NCBI GenBank assembly: GCA_030123605.1
Contig: CP126123.1
Location: forward strand, 2,894,001 to 2,958,000
Source of the DNA: Nitrospira sp.
Lineage (GTDB): Bacteria > Nitrospirota > Nitrospiria > Nitrospirales > Nitrospiraceae
Length of the DNA stretch: 64,000 nucleotides
Direction of reading: 5' to 3'
The notes beneath the pieces were generated by a model. The model was not told the DNA's origin and searched no databases. It saw only the letters and a list, made by a program, of their open reading frames with translations. This document shows positions 8,742-18,055 of the stretch, piece by piece (position 1 is the first letter of the stretch; the number at the start of each line of letters is the position of its first letter). Made by a program: the position numbers and the translations under genes.

Positions 8742-8940
8742 GACAACCGCGCAAATCATTTGCTCCCATCCAAATAGTCATCTTCTCACGATCCCCTGCA
8801 CTGGGCGGTCGTGGGTCGGACACCTTCCGGTCCACCGGCAGCAGTGTTCGTACAGACGCGACCAGGGACCGGATGTCCTCTTCGTCCCAGTTCGAAGCAT
8901 GGTCCCAGATCATCCCTTGCCGATGCAACGCCCGACCAGG
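8742..8940 (-). pseudogene. C-terminal remnant of a c-type cytochrome
   Basis: Within a minus-strand open frame (8737-9222), the last 65 residues read GMIWDHASNWDEEDIRSLV, then a RTLLPVDRKVSDPRPPSAGD stretch and a TIWMG end. This matches the last helix and proline-rich tail of diheme-type cytochromes c (usual pattern: W..hs.eDi.aivaYLRtLpPV). No CxxCH heme motif is found upstream in any frame that connects to it, and the residues before it look random. I read it as a leftover tail after deletion of the heme domain. Confidence 0.5.
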
Positions 8941-9311
8941 CGTCGATGCCGCTCCTCGGATGGGAGGAAATATCGCGCGACCGACGTGCGGCAGAGCCTC
9001 TTGTTTGTTGAAAGATCGTGCCGTCATGTTCGTCTGAGTCCTCCTTCGATATCCAACCGGAGACAGAATGCTCGCAAAGTCAGCGTTCTCATCGCGTCCA
9101 TGATTCAGGTCCCGACGCCCTATGTCAAGATGCAGAGAAAGACCGGGCAGCGGAACGCGCGGCCATCCGACGCTCACTGAGTCCTGACATAGCAGGATGA
9201 CGAGGCATGAGCGATGGTTCACTGTAAAAAAGCTCTGTGCATCCAGATCATTTTTTCATGTTTCCCCATCAGTCTGTCGGTCTGGCGAAAAAATCGCCGG
9301 CCGTCATCCCC

Positions 9312-9339
9312 TTGTTCTACTCTGCTCACACTATATAAT
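9312..9339 (+). promoter_or_regulatory. Sigma70-like promoter candidate upstream of odhA
   Basis: TTGTTC at 9312-9317 and a perfect TATAAT at 9334-9339 are separated by 16 bases on the plus strand, inside a comparatively AT-rich patch. It points toward odhAB, whose first codon lies about 270 bases downstream. That is a long leader, so it may instead have served the broken frame ending at 9569. Confidence 0.4.
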
Positions 9340-9365
9340 GTGGCGGGAACCTCATGGTGCTTCAA

Positions 9366-9569
9366 TAGAACTCAAGGACTCATGTCGAATATCGGCGAAA
9401 TGCGCAACACTCGGTAGTCGCGTTGGGACTGACGCCGGTCTATTTTGTTCCGCCTCGGCACGAAGCTCTCTACGAGGCTGATCTTGGCGTACTGAAGTCG
9501 GAGTTCGAAACACTCTCGAAAGACTGCGTGGGGAGCATTGGCCGACCGCAGGACTTCATGGCATATTGA
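9366..9569 (+). pseudogene. Unrecognised coding-like fragment ending before odhA
   Basis: After an in-frame TAG near 9366 a plus-strand frame stays open to the TGA at 9567-9569. Its second half (VVALGLTPVYFVPPRHEALY, then a charged helix-like EADLGVLKSEFETLSKD) has the amino-acid balance of a real protein, but there is no plausible start codon. It may be a fragment of a degraded gene. I do not recognise the family. Confidence 0.25.
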
Positions 9570-9610
9570 TTGGTAACAAGATCACACAGCCGCATGGACG
9601 CCGTACAACC

Positions 9611-12373
9611 ATGAATCAGCAACCACCGCTATTCAATCCTGCCAACTGCGCCTTCGTCGAAGAATTGTATGATGCATTCCTGCGGGATGCTTCATCGGTC
9701 TCGACGACATGGAGAGGCTACTTCGAGAACCTGGGGCGTGAAGGCAACGCTCCGGATATCGATCGCGCCCCTTCCATAGAGGGCATCGGCTCGCTCTCGT
9801 CGGATACTCTCGTCGAACAACAGGATCGCGTCACCCAGCTCGTGCATGCGTACTTGGTTCGAGGCTACACTGCCGCCAAAATCGATCCGTTGGAGCAACC
9901 TCGTCCGGTGCACCCTGAGTTGACGCCGGAGTTGTATGGGTTCACGGAGGCGGACCTTGACCGGCACTTCTCGACTCATGGGGTCGTCGAAACGGGCACC
10001 CTTACGCTGCGTGAAATCCTGGAACGCTTGCGGGCGACCTACTGCGGTTCGATCGGCGTACAATTCATGCATATCGACGACGGGGAGCGGCGGACATGGC
10101 TGCGTCAACGCATGGAACGGACACTGAACCGCGTCCACCTCAAACGAGACGAGCAGATCCGCATTCTCAAGCGGTTGACCGACGCCGTCATCTTCGAAGA
10201 ATTCATCCAGCAAAAATATCCCGGCGCCAAGAGTTTCTCGCTCGAAGGGGCGGAGGGCGTAATTCCGTTGCTGGACCTCGCGATTGAAACAGCCGGCGAG
10301 CATGGCGTGGAAGAAATCGTACTGGCCATGGCACACCGGGGACGATTGAACGTCCTGGCGAATATCGTCGGGAAACGGCCGCGGGAGATCTTCCATGAAT
10401 TCGAAGATGCGACCGACCCTCTCCCGGAAGGGCGCGGCGACGTAAAGTACCATCTTGGCCACAGCACGGATTGGACCACGGCATCCGGACGGACGGTGCA
10501 CCTGTCCCTCTGCTTCAACCCAAGCCATTTGGAATTCGTGAATCCCGTCGCGCTGGGACGCGTGCGCGCGAAGCAAGACCGGGCTGGGGATGCAGCGCGC
10601 GAGCGGATCATGGCACTCCTCATCCATGGCGACGCCTCATTCGCGGGCGAGGGGGTCGTGCAGGAATCGCTCAATTTGAGCCGGCTCGAAGGATACAGCA
10701 CGGGCGGCGCGTTGCATGTGGTCATCAACAACCAGATCGGCTTCACGACATCTCCCGAAGACGCGCGGTCGTCACCCTGCGCGACCGACGTAGCCAAGAT
10801 GCTCCAGATTCCGATTTTTCACGTCAACGGAGAAGATCCCGAAGCGGTGGCGCAAGTCGTGCGGTTCGCCATGGACTTCCGACGAACATTCCGGAGCGAT
10901 GTCGTCATCGACATGTATTGTTTCCGGCGGCATGGTCACAACGAGGGAGACGAACCCGCCTTCACTCATCCACGGATGTACCACGTGATCGAGAAGCGCC
11001 GGCCGCTCCGCGAGCATTATCTCGACCATCTGTTGCGGCTCGGCGAGGTGAATCGGAATGAGGCGGATCGAATCACGACGGAGCGCAGGGCGGCGCTCGA
11101 CCAGGATCTGTCGGAAGCGCGCAGCCTGGCCTATATCCCCATCCGGGAAAAACCGGTGGGAATCTGGACCGGTTACTATGGTGGAACCGACGGCGATGGG
11201 GAAGACGTCGGAACCGAGGTCGAGCAAAGCAAGCTCAGGAGGCTGATCGAAACGCTGACGCGTCTGCCGGAGGGGTTTCACCCTCACCCGAAGATCACTC
11301 AGTGGCTGGGACGCCGACGCGACATGTCCGGTGGCGGACGCCTGCTTGACTGGGCGACGGCCGAGACGCTGGCCTTCGCGACGCTCGCAGAGGACGGGGT
11401 GCGGGTACGATTGTCGGGGCAAGACACGGCTCGTGGCACCTTTAGCCAACGGCATGCTGTCTTACACGACTCTGAAACCGGACGGACCTATATGCCGCTT
11501 CAACATCTCGCGTCCGACCAGGCGCCGGTCGAGATCTACAACAGCCCGCTGTCCGAAGCTGGGGTGGTCGGTTTCGAATACGGATACAGCCTAGACCGTC
11601 CTGACGGACTCGTGCTTTGGGAAGCGCAGTTCGGTGATTTCGTCAATGCCGCACAGGTCATCATCGACCAGTTCATGGTGAGCGCCGAAGAGAAATGGCG
11701 CCGGTTGAGCGGGCTTGTGATCCTTCTGCCTCACGGGTTCGAAGGTCAGGGGCCGGAGCATTCGAGCGCCCGACTCGAGCGTTTTCTGGAACTCGCGGTC
11801 AACGACAACCTTCAGATCGTGAACCCTACGACACCGGCCCAATACTTTCACGCGCTGAGGCGCCAGGCGCTTCGTCGGTGGCGGAAACCATTGGTGGTCA
11901 TGGCACCGAAGAGTCTGCTCCGACATCCGCAGGCGGTGTCTCCTTTGGAAGATCTCGAACAAGGCCGTTTCAGACGCATCCTTTTGGACCGGAGCGCTGC
12001 GCCGGATCGAGTCGATCGAGTGCTTCTCTGCAGCGGGAAAATTTACTATGACCTTGCCCGGAGACGCGATGAATTGAAGCGTACCGATGTCGCGATCGTG
12101 AGAATCGAACAGCTCTATCCGCTGCATGATGACGAACTCCGGGAGGTGTTGGCCTGGTATCCGCCGAACACGCCGGCAGTCTGGGTGCAGGAGGAGCCGG
12201 CCAATATGGGAGCGTGGCGATATCTCTTTGCCCGATTCGGCGAACGCTTGTTCGACACGTGGCCGTTCTCCGCAGTGTGTCGTCCGGCGTCCGCCAGCCC
12301 AGCGACAGGATGGGGATCCCTTCATCGCATCGAACAAACGAAACTCTTGGAGGCGGCATTCGATGTCCATTGA
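9611..12373 (+). CDS. odhA: 2-oxoglutarate dehydrogenase E1 component
   Basis: A 920-residue thiamine-diphosphate enzyme that decarboxylates 2-oxoglutarate and transfers the succinyl group to the E2 lipoyl arm in the TCA cycle. Visible signatures: the N-terminal E1o segment (FVEELYDAFLRD...STTWRGYF), MAHRGRLNVLANIVGK, the ThDP/Mg site GDASFAGEGVVQESLNLS and NNQIGFTTSP, RRHGHNEGDEPAFTHP, and the C-terminal transketolase-type halves. Length is normal for E1o. ATG at 9611 (MNQQPPLF) was chosen over 9566 because E1o proteins begin close to this motif. The stop overlaps the odhB start by 11 bases, implying translational coupling. No E3 (lpd) gene is in the window. Confidence 0.95.
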   Translation: MNQQPPLFNPANCAFVEELYDAFLRDASSVSTTWRGYFENLGREGNAPDIDRAPSIEGIGSLSSDTLVEQQDRVTQLVHAYLVRGYTAAKIDPLEQPRPVHPELTPELYGFTEADLDRHFSTHGVVETGTLTLREILERLRATYCGSIGVQFMHIDDGERRTWLRQRMERTLNRVHLKRDEQIRILKRLTDAVIFEEFIQQKYPGAKSFSLEGAEGVIPLLDLAIETAGEHGVEEIVLAMAHRGRLNVLANIVGKRPREIFHEFEDATDPLPEGRGDVKYHLGHSTDWTTASGRTVHLSLCFNPSHLEFVNPVALGRVRAKQDRAGDAARERIMALLIHGDASFAGEGVVQESLNLSRLEGYSTGGALHVVINNQIGFTTSPEDARSSPCATDVAKMLQIPIFHVNGEDPEAVAQVVRFAMDFRRTFRSDVVIDMYCFRRHGHNEGDEPAFTHPRMYHVIEKRRPLREHYLDHLLRLGEVNRNEADRITTERRAALDQDLSEARSLAYIPIREKPVGIWTGYYGGTDGDGEDVGTEVEQSKLRRLIETLTRLPEGFHPHPKITQWLGRRRDMSGGGRLLDWATAETLAFATLAEDGVRVRLSGQDTARGTFSQRHAVLHDSETGRTYMPLQHLASDQAPVEIYNSPLSEAGVVGFEYGYSLDRPDGLVLWEAQFGDFVNAAQVIIDQFMVSAEEKWRRLSGLVILLPHGFEGQGPEHSSARLERFLELAVNDNLQIVNPTTPAQYFHALRRQALRRWRKPLVVMAPKSLLRHPQAVSPLEDLEQGRFRRILLDRSAAPDRVDRVLLCSGKIYYDLARRRDELKRTDVAIVRIEQLYPLHDDELREVLAWYPPNTPAVWVQEEPANMGAWRYLFARFGERLFDTWPFSAVCRPASASPATGWGSLHRIEQTKLLEAAFDVH

Positions 12374-13448
12374 ATTCAAGGTTCCGACGACGATCGGAGA
12401 ATCGATCACGGAAGTTCAAATCACCGACTGGCTCAAATCGCCGGGCGACACGGTCCGGCAGGACGAACCAATCGTGTCGATCGAGACCGAGAAGGTCGCT
12501 TTGGACCTACCGGCGCCCGCATCCGGCGTGCTCGTCAAGATCCTCAAGAAACGAGGCGAAACCGCCTCGGTCGGCGAGGTGATCGCGCACCTCGAAGAGG
12601 CCGCGGTTCCGAAAGAACCGACCACGCCCATGCCATCAAGCGGCTCCATGCTCAGAGACGACCGTCATGCTTCGGAAGCGACGTCGGTCGAAGCGACACC
12701 AGCCCCTACGATCGAACCGATGCCGGATCGAAAGGAAAAATCCGGCGAACGGGAAGAAAGCGCCGTGCCGATGACCCTGCTCCGACGGCGAGTGGCCGAG
12801 CGGCTCGTCCAGGCTCAACAGACGGCGGCCCTCCTCACCACCTTCAACGAAATCGATATGACAGCGGTGATGAGCCTGAGACAAATCCATCAGGAGGCTT
12901 TTCAGCATCGCCATGGGGTAAAGCTCGGCCTGATGTCCTTCTTCGTCAAAGCGACCATCGAAACCCTCAAACTGATTCCGGAGCTCAATGCCGAAATTCG
13001 CGGAACCGACCTTGTCTATCGGCGCTACTACGACATCGGAATCGCCGTGGGAAGCGGTCGCGGGTTGGTCGTGCCGGTCTTACGGAACGCCGAGGGTCTG
13101 AGCTTCGCGGAAATCGAGACGGCAATCGCCGATTTCGCCAAACGAGTGCAGGCCAAGCAACTGGCGATCGAGGACCTCCAAGGAGGCACCTTTACGATCA
13201 CGAACGGCGGAGTCTATGGATCGCTGCTCTCGACTCCGATCGTCAACCCCCCTCAGAGCGGCATTCTCGGACTCCATGCGATTCAAGACCGGCCCGTGGC
13301 TCGAGACGGTCAGATCGTCATCCGCTCCATGATGTACGTCGCTCTCACCTACGATCATCGTATCGTGGACGGTCGCGAGGCGGTGACTTTCCTGAAGCAC
13401 GTCAAAGAGTACATCGAGGAGCCGGCTCGGATGCTCCTGGAGATCTGA
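12363..13448 (+). CDS. odhB: 2-oxo acid dehydrogenase E2 (succinyltransferase), lacking the E3-binding domain
   Basis: A 361-residue E2 protein. Residues 1-76 are a lipoyl domain with the lipoylated Lys44 in IETEKVALD. Residues about 77-133 are a Pro/Glu/Ala-rich linker. The catalytic acyltransferase core starts near 136 (VPMTLLRRRVAERLVQAQ) and has the active-site DHRIVDG motif (His332, Asp336). The peripheral subunit-binding domain normally found between linker and core (pattern SPavRkLa.e...d...v.GtG..GRi) is absent, and total length is about 40-60 residues below usual E2o. How E3 would dock is therefore open. It is the second gene of the odhAB pair. Confidence 0.92.
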   Translation: MSIEFKVPTTIGESITEVQITDWLKSPGDTVRQDEPIVSIETEKVALDLPAPASGVLVKILKKRGETASVGEVIAHLEEAAVPKEPTTPMPSSGSMLRDDRHASEATSVEATPAPTIEPMPDRKEKSGEREESAVPMTLLRRRVAERLVQAQQTAALLTTFNEIDMTAVMSLRQIHQEAFQHRHGVKLGLMSFFVKATIETLKLIPELNAEIRGTDLVYRRYYDIGIAVGSGRGLVVPVLRNAEGLSFAEIETAIADFAKRVQAKQLAIEDLQGGTFTITNGGVYGSLLSTPIVNPPQSGILGLHAIQDRPVARDGQIVIRSMMYVALTYDHRIVDGREAVTFLKHVKEYIEEPARMLLEI

Positions 13449-13499
13449 TCGGCGGCACACTCACGAGGCTGGATCCTCTCATCCGGACCAGCAACCCAA

Positions 13500-14567
13500 C
13501 TATGAGAAGATGATCAGCGGCTTGAGAATGCCGTCTTCTTTTGTTTCCATCAACCGGAGAGCCTTGTCCACCTCACCGAACGGAAACCGATGCGTCGTCA
13601 ACGGAGTGGGGTCCACCCGGTCGGCAGCCAGCAGGCGAATCAACCGTTTCATGCGCTCTTTCCCGCCGGGACACAGGCCCGTCCGGATGGTCTTATCACT
13701 CATCCCAACGCCCCATTCGAGCCTGGGGATCTTGATGTACTCTCCTTCCCCAAAATAACCGGTCACCGAAACGGTCCCGCCTGGACGAGTGACCTTGATG
13801 CACCCTTCAAAGGTGGCCTGCCCACCCAAACATTCAATGGCGGCATCGACACCCTGCCCGCCTGTCAAACGCAGAATTTCCTCGACAGGGTTCACCGCCC
13901 TGAAATCCACCGTCACATCGGCGCCAAAATGCTTCGCCAACTCCAGTCTCTTCGGAATTCCATCCACCGCGATGACCAACCCCGCACCCAGCAATCTCGC
14001 TCCGACCGTCGCCATCAGACCGACTGGGCCCTGAGCAAAGATCGCCACGCTTCCCCCCAACGGAATCTCGGCCTGTTCGGCTCCCATGAACCCGGTGGAC
14101 ATCATGTCGGTCGTGTAGACCGCCACGTCATCGTCTACCTCGACCGGAATCGGCGCCACATTGGCTTCGGCGTTGTTCACATGAAAATACTCGGCAAACG
14201 ATCCGTCCTTGATGTTGGCGAATTTCCATCCTCCAAGCGCCTGTTGACACTGCGAAGTATAGCCACGAAGGCAGTTCTCGCACGAGTAACACGGTGTGAT
14301 CGCGTTGACGGCTACTCGATCACCTTCTTTGACACTTTTCACTTCCCTACCCAGCTTGTACACAATGCCGACCGCTTCATGCCCCAACGTCAAATCCTTC
14401 CGATCGCCAATTGCGCCTTTGACGGTATGCACATCGGACGTGCATACCAGCGCGCGGGTCGTCTTGATGATCGCGCCGTTGGGCCCAGGGTCGTCGGGAA
14501 TCGGCTTCTCCATGAATCCGACTTTCCCGATCCCGTGCATCACGAAGGCACTCATCATTCTCGCCAT
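13500..14567 (-). CDS. Zinc-dependent medium-chain alcohol dehydrogenase
   Basis: A 355-residue MDR-family enzyme. The catalytic zinc ligands are seen in VCTSDVH and LGHEAVGIV; a structural-zinc-like loop CYSCENC...SQC lies around residues 90-105. The Rossmann domain has an FAQGPVGLMATVGARLLGAG nucleotide loop followed by VDGIPKRLELA. The closest family is the thermophilic NADP isopropanol dehydrogenase/zinc-ADH group (short-chain secondary alcohols, aldehydes). GGAGGGGTGGTTC precedes ATG at 14567; the frame extends upstream without similarity. It converges with odhB across 51 bases and shares a strand with the cytochrome genes behind it. Substrate not determinable. Confidence 0.9.
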   Translation of the reverse strand: MARMMSAFVMHGIGKVGFMEKPIPDDPGPNGAIIKTTRALVCTSDVHTVKGAIGDRKDLTLGHEAVGIVYKLGREVKSVKEGDRVAVNAITPCYSCENCLRGYTSQCQQALGGWKFANIKDGSFAEYFHVNNAEANVAPIPVEVDDDVAVYTTDMMSTGFMGAEQAEIPLGGSVAIFAQGPVGLMATVGARLLGAGLVIAVDGIPKRLELAKHFGADVTVDFRAVNPVEEILRLTGGQGVDAAIECLGGQATFEGCIKVTRPGGTVSVTGYFGEGEYIKIPRLEWGVGMSDKTIRTGLCPGGKERMKRLIRLLAADRVDPTPLTTHRFPFGEVDKALRLMETKEDGILKPLIIFS

Positions 14568-14790
14568 GAACCACCCCTCCTTTGAAATCAAAGGACCGTC
14601 CCGCACCGACTGTGAGCGATACGCGCAATTTCATTCGGCAGTTGTATTCATCGACGACCGTCATCGATAGCGGCATAGCCACCCGGCGTTGCGACCGCCG
14701 CCGACACAGCCACGATAGAACGTACGCGTCGTCCTAGGATGTTCTCCTCTTCACATGATGGACGGATACGAGTTCGAACCCCGCGGCCCG

Positions 14791-15168
14791 TTACGAAACG
14801 ATCCTCTCTGGAGCGAGGGCTCTGATGTAGTGGATGACGTCGGCCATCTGTTCGTCGTCCAGTCGGCCACGCCACGAATGCATGGGGCTGAACAGCACTC
14901 CATTGGAAATGGCAACGAGCAGTTCGAAATCTGATTTTTCTCGAGAGCGGGCGCTATGGAAATCCGGTGGGCGCACGATCAACTCGCGTGCCTCAGGCCC
15001 GTTGCCATCTCCGAGTCTCCCGTGACAGCGGAGACACTGCTCCTTGTAGATGAACTCACCTCTGTCTGGGTTTCCTCCGAGATCTTGAGCCGAAAGCCAT
15101 GAGCCTCCGAAGATCACAATGCTGAGGACGATGACGATGCCCCCGTTTGTGCGCGTCGACATAGACAT
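14791..15168 (-). CDS. Small periplasmic monoheme cytochrome c
   Basis: A 125-residue protein with an N-terminal signal sequence (hydrophobic IVIVLSIVIFGGSWLSAQ) and one heme-binding CLRCH motif near residue 45, followed by GDGNGPEA. A later Met in LFSPMHSW is a likely distal iron ligand, and a final helix QMADVIHYIRAL is typical of cytochrome c class I. It should carry one electron in the periplasm. GGAG stands 8 bases before ATG at 15168. The second cytochrome c gene lies 42 bases upstream on the same strand, so the two likely form one unit. Confidence 0.9.
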   Translation of the reverse strand: MSMSTRTNGGIVIVLSIVIFGGSWLSAQDLGGNPDRGEFIYKEQCLRCHGRLGDGNGPEARELIVRPPDFHSARSREKSDFELLVAISNGVLFSPMHSWRGRLDDEQMADVIHYIRALAPERIVS

Positions 15169-15210
15169 TGTGCCATCTCCTTCGTTGCCACTCCGGTGTG
15201 TTCGGCCCCT

Positions 15211-15807
15211 TTACGGCAGCCGTTCGGACGGTTGTTCGCAACATGCTCTTTCGCGCGGCTCCGTTTCATCCGGTGGACCATGTCGCCCCATCTCTTCCCG
15301 TCCCATGTCGCGGCGTGCTCCCATGGGACCCGTCTCTTCTCGTCGTCCTATCCCGCTCCTCAGGCCATGACCGCCGACAAAGCTGCGTTCATATTCCATG
15401 ATGCTCCAGATCTCTTCGTCTGTTAGCATTCCACCAAAGCCGACCATTCCGGTTCCCGGTGACCCATGTTTGATGACCCAGAAGATTTCACCCTCGGTGC
15501 GGTGTCTCCAGAAACCATGATGGTGAAAATTACGCGGAGACGGGTCCAGCCCCAGGGCTGCCGGCCCGTCTCCGCGACCGGTTGCACCATGGCACGTAAC
15601 GCAAGTCCCCTTGCCGTGATAGAGCGCTTTCCCCATCTCCAGAACGTCGGCGGAGTCAGGGAGGGGACTTCGCATCGCCCGAGCCTCGGTCAATTTGTCT
15701 TCCGGCACCCTCGGCTGCATCATATGGCGCTCGGCGGCCGTTACTTCCACGCACCATATCAACCCGACCATCGTGATCATGACATAGCCCACGCGCGAAT
15801 AATCCAT
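15211..15807 (-). CDS. Periplasmic monoheme cytochrome c with a charged tail
   Basis: A 198-residue protein starting at ATG 15807 after a strong CAGGGGGGACGT site. It has an N-terminal hydrophobic segment (VGYVMITMVGLIWCVEV), a CVTCH heme motif around residue 75 followed by GRGDGPAA, and Met-containing MVGFGGMLTDEEIW, which fits a cytochrome c class I fold with Met ligation. The last 55 residues are rich in Arg, Gly, Glu and Met and look disordered; this tail is unusual. Redox partner unknown. Likely co-transcribed with the smaller cytochrome downstream. Confidence 0.88.
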   Translation of the reverse strand: MDYSRVGYVMITMVGLIWCVEVTAAERHMMQPRVPEDKLTEARAMRSPLPDSADVLEMGKALYHGKGTCVTCHGATGRGDGPAALGLDPSPRNFHHHGFWRHRTEGEIFWVIKHGSPGTGMVGFGGMLTDEEIWSIMEYERSFVGGHGLRSGIGRREETGPMGARRDMGREEMGRHGPPDETEPRERACCEQPSERLP

Positions 15808-16006
15808 ACGTCCCCCCTGACAGGTACCGCACACCCACGGATCTCGGAACACGACTCACTCATCACTCACAGGCGTCCACAGCGGTTCCGCAATGTTGTA
15901 CCTTCTCTGTCGCCGTCCGTATCTCGTGGATCATTGGGCGGCGACGCAACGTGTCCCTGATACTGCGAGTTCAGAATGCCCTGCGATTCTTCGTGACCCG
16001 GTCTCG

Positions 16007-16966
16007 TTACGCTTCTGCCACCACCTGTGGAACGAGACGCGGATGACCGAGCGCGAACTTCGGCGCTTTCACCGTCAAGACAGGGCACGTCGCGCGACGC
16101 AATACGGCTTCCGCCACACTGCCGAACCGCAGGCGCGATATGCCACGTCGCCCATGAGTCCCCATCACGATGAGATCGCATCCGACCCGCAACGCGCTAC
16201 TGAGTATGGACTCCGACGGTATTCCTCCCGAAATCTCAAATTCAGCCTGCAATCCCAAGGATTTGATGAGATCTCTGAATTCCGTGAGTTGCTTTTTCCA
16301 ATGATCCCGCTTACGAACGTCATGCTCGATCGCACCGAGGCCGTACTCCAAGTCATAGTAGAGCGGCTCCAGCACGTGTACCAAGGTCACTTTGGATCCC
16401 AAGCCATTGGCCAACTGGATTGCGTATTCCAATGAATCTAACGACGGACTGGAGAAATCAACCGGGGCGAGAATGTGGCGAACAGGAATGGAAGACAGAG
16501 CCTCCGTGACCGGTCTTGCCTCCTCATCACCAAGGCCGGGAACAGCAAGTATCGGACAGGGCCCTTCCTTGATGACCCGTTCGGCCGTGCTTCCAAGGAG
16601 TCCGTGCAAAATCTTGGTACACCCCTGGGCACCAAGCACCACTAAATCAGCTCCGTTCTCTCGTGCGACAAGGTTGATCTGTTCGCTGGGAATCCCCACT
16701 GACTGTCGCACCGAGCCTGCAATACCGCTGCGCGCCATCTGATCCTGAACGACCTCCAGTCGACGGGCGGTCTCCTTCTGCGCCTGTTCCACGACCGAAA
16801 GCCCGGCCGCGTTATCCTTCAACCAAACGGGCCGTTCGATGACGTGAAGCACATCCACCGTGACATCCCAGGCGGTCGCCAAATACATCGCGTACTCCTG
16901 CGCCCGGGCGGAACAGTCTGAAAAATCCGTTGGGAAAAGGATGCGCGTTATCAATCGTGGATTCAT
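16007..16966 (-). CDS. Tandem universal stress protein (two UspA domains)
   Basis: A 319-residue protein made of two UspA domains (about 5-150 and 160-305). Each ends with an ATP-binding-type motif: VLGAQGCTKILHGLLGS in the first and VMGTHGRRGISRLRFGS in the second, both matching G-x2-G-x9-G-S. Both copies therefore should bind ATP. Tandem Usp proteins are stress-induced cytoplasmic factors of mostly unknown mechanism. It sits upstream of the cytochrome pair on the same strand, separated by about 200 bases. Confidence 0.92.
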   Translation of the reverse strand: MNPRLITRILFPTDFSDCSARAQEYAMYLATAWDVTVDVLHVIERPVWLKDNAAGLSVVEQAQKETARRLEVVQDQMARSGIAGSVRQSVGIPSEQINLVARENGADLVVLGAQGCTKILHGLLGSTAERVIKEGPCPILAVPGLGDEEARPVTEALSSIPVRHILAPVDFSSPSLDSLEYAIQLANGLGSKVTLVHVLEPLYYDLEYGLGAIEHDVRKRDHWKKQLTEFRDLIKSLGLQAEFEISGGIPSESILSSALRVGCDLIVMGTHGRRGISRLRFGSVAEAVLRRATCPVLTVKAPKFALGHPRLVPQVVAEA

Positions 16967-17716
16967 GGATGCTCCTTCACGCTGCCATGTGTCGCGATTC
17001 AGTCTCGAGATCTGCCGACGGAAACACGAAAGGAGGGAGCAAAAAAAGTGCCGGGTTCAGATCACTCGCCGCTGCAACACAAGCGGCGTTTCACACGAAT
17101 AATGTTTCACTCGGCGCAGAGAATGAACGCCCTGGTTGTCCCGAATCGCCTCACAAGTGAATTGTATACTGAGGCAATCCACCACCTTAATACGGGCGCC
17201 TCTCTTTCTTTTCCGAACACCAGCGAGAATATAAGTCAGAGGCAACAACGGGGAAGAGAATGGGGATGTGTACAACAACAGCCGAGAGCGTGGCTACTGC
17301 TTCTGCCGAAATGACCGGGCATTCCACGCACTCGGCGTAGAGCTGAAGCCGCAGGTCTTGACCGGCCGGCGTAGATTTGTGTTTGAACTGGACTCGCGTG
17401 AAATCACGTGGCCTGAGAAACATCGACGTCGCCGCCGGGCCGTTGTCGCGCCCATCCGGCACGGGACAGACCACTTAGCGTTGCGCGAAGCTCCGTTTTC
17501 AAAGATCTAGTCATACCCCCACCCATGCATAGAGGGAGCAGGGACGGCGACGGTCAAGCAAGAGCAGGAGACTGAGCGTGATCAACAACACTCGGCGCCC
17601 AGAAATGGTGACGCTTCCCGTGACAGAATCTTTCCCACCTCAGATCGCGGCGCGCCGGTCGTATCGGAGCCGTGACGGGGAGGCCGAAGCCTCCCCGCAG
17701 GTCACATCAAGCGATG
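16967..17716. other. 750-base stretch without a recognisable gene
   Basis: Two short minus-strand frames (17057-17278, 73 codons; 17187-17474, 95 codons) cross this region, but neither shows a motif or ribosome site that I can defend. The left side should contain the promoter of the universal stress protein gene. The right end holds the hairpin at 17677-17696. Confidence 0.5.
17677..17696 (-). terminator. Hairpin after the small exported protein gene
   Basis: GGGGAGGC and GCCTCCCC form a perfect 8-bp stem around a 4-base loop, which on the minus strand reads TTCG, a very stable tetraloop. It lies 20 bases past the stop of the gene ending at 17717. No T-run follows, so intrinsic termination is probable rather than certain. 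Confidence 0.55.
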
Positions 17717-18055
17717 TTATTGCACCTCAACCGTGATGGTGTCGGATGCAGTAAGGTGGTCGTGGTCATGGGTCGCAGCCTGCACCTTGATTTCGTGAGG
17801 CCCCTTGCTCAGGCCCTTGAACGTGCCGGGAAACTTTTTTTGAGGTTCGCCGTCCAGATAAACATGCCCATGAGCCGCCTTGGAACCCTTGACGAGTTCA
17901 TATTTGAGATCAAAGGTATCACCGACCTTGTCCCCGTTCTTCGGCGAGATGATCGTAACCTTCGAGCCGTCGTCGACATCGGCGAAGGCGGGGTTGATCG
18001 ACGCAGTCATGGAGAGGGCAACCATCGCAAGACCGAACAACAACATTCCTTTCAT
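17717..18055 (-). CDS. Small exported protein, DUF4399/Ig-like
   Basis: A 112-residue protein with a clear Sec signal peptide (MKGMLLFGLAMVALSMTASI, cleavage probably after AFA) and a compact beta-rich domain: ISPKNGDKVGDTFDLKYEL, HGHVYLDGE, LSKGPHEIKVQAATHDHDHL, and a final DTITVEVQ strand. The order SPxxGxxV ... GHxHxxxDG ... LxxGxHxIxV resembles DUF4399-type periplasmic proteins. The His/Asp-rich THDHDHL might bind metal; that is speculation. GGAGGTTCTC precedes the ATG. Function unknown. Confidence 0.82.
   Translation of the reverse strand: MKGMLLFGLAMVALSMTASINPAFADVDDGSKVTIISPKNGDKVGDTFDLKYELVKGSKAAHGHVYLDGEPQKKFPGTFKGLSKGPHEIKVQAATHDHDHLTASDTITVEVQ

Larger units (their letters stand above)
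8652..9610. other. Gene-poor stretch upstream of odhA
   Basis: About 960 bases with no intact gene that I recognise. It holds the cytochrome tail on the minus strand (8742-8940), a likely promoter (9312-9339), and a plus-strand stretch up to the TGA at 9567-9569 that reads like the middle of a protein but lacks a start. Composition of the central part (9200-9400) is less GC-rich than the neighbouring genes. Confidence 0.6.

Noticed and set aside
17187..17474. Possible 95-residue minus-strand protein
   Set aside because: No ribosome site, no recognisable fold, and it lies in a region with overlapping short frames; not enough support for a gene.
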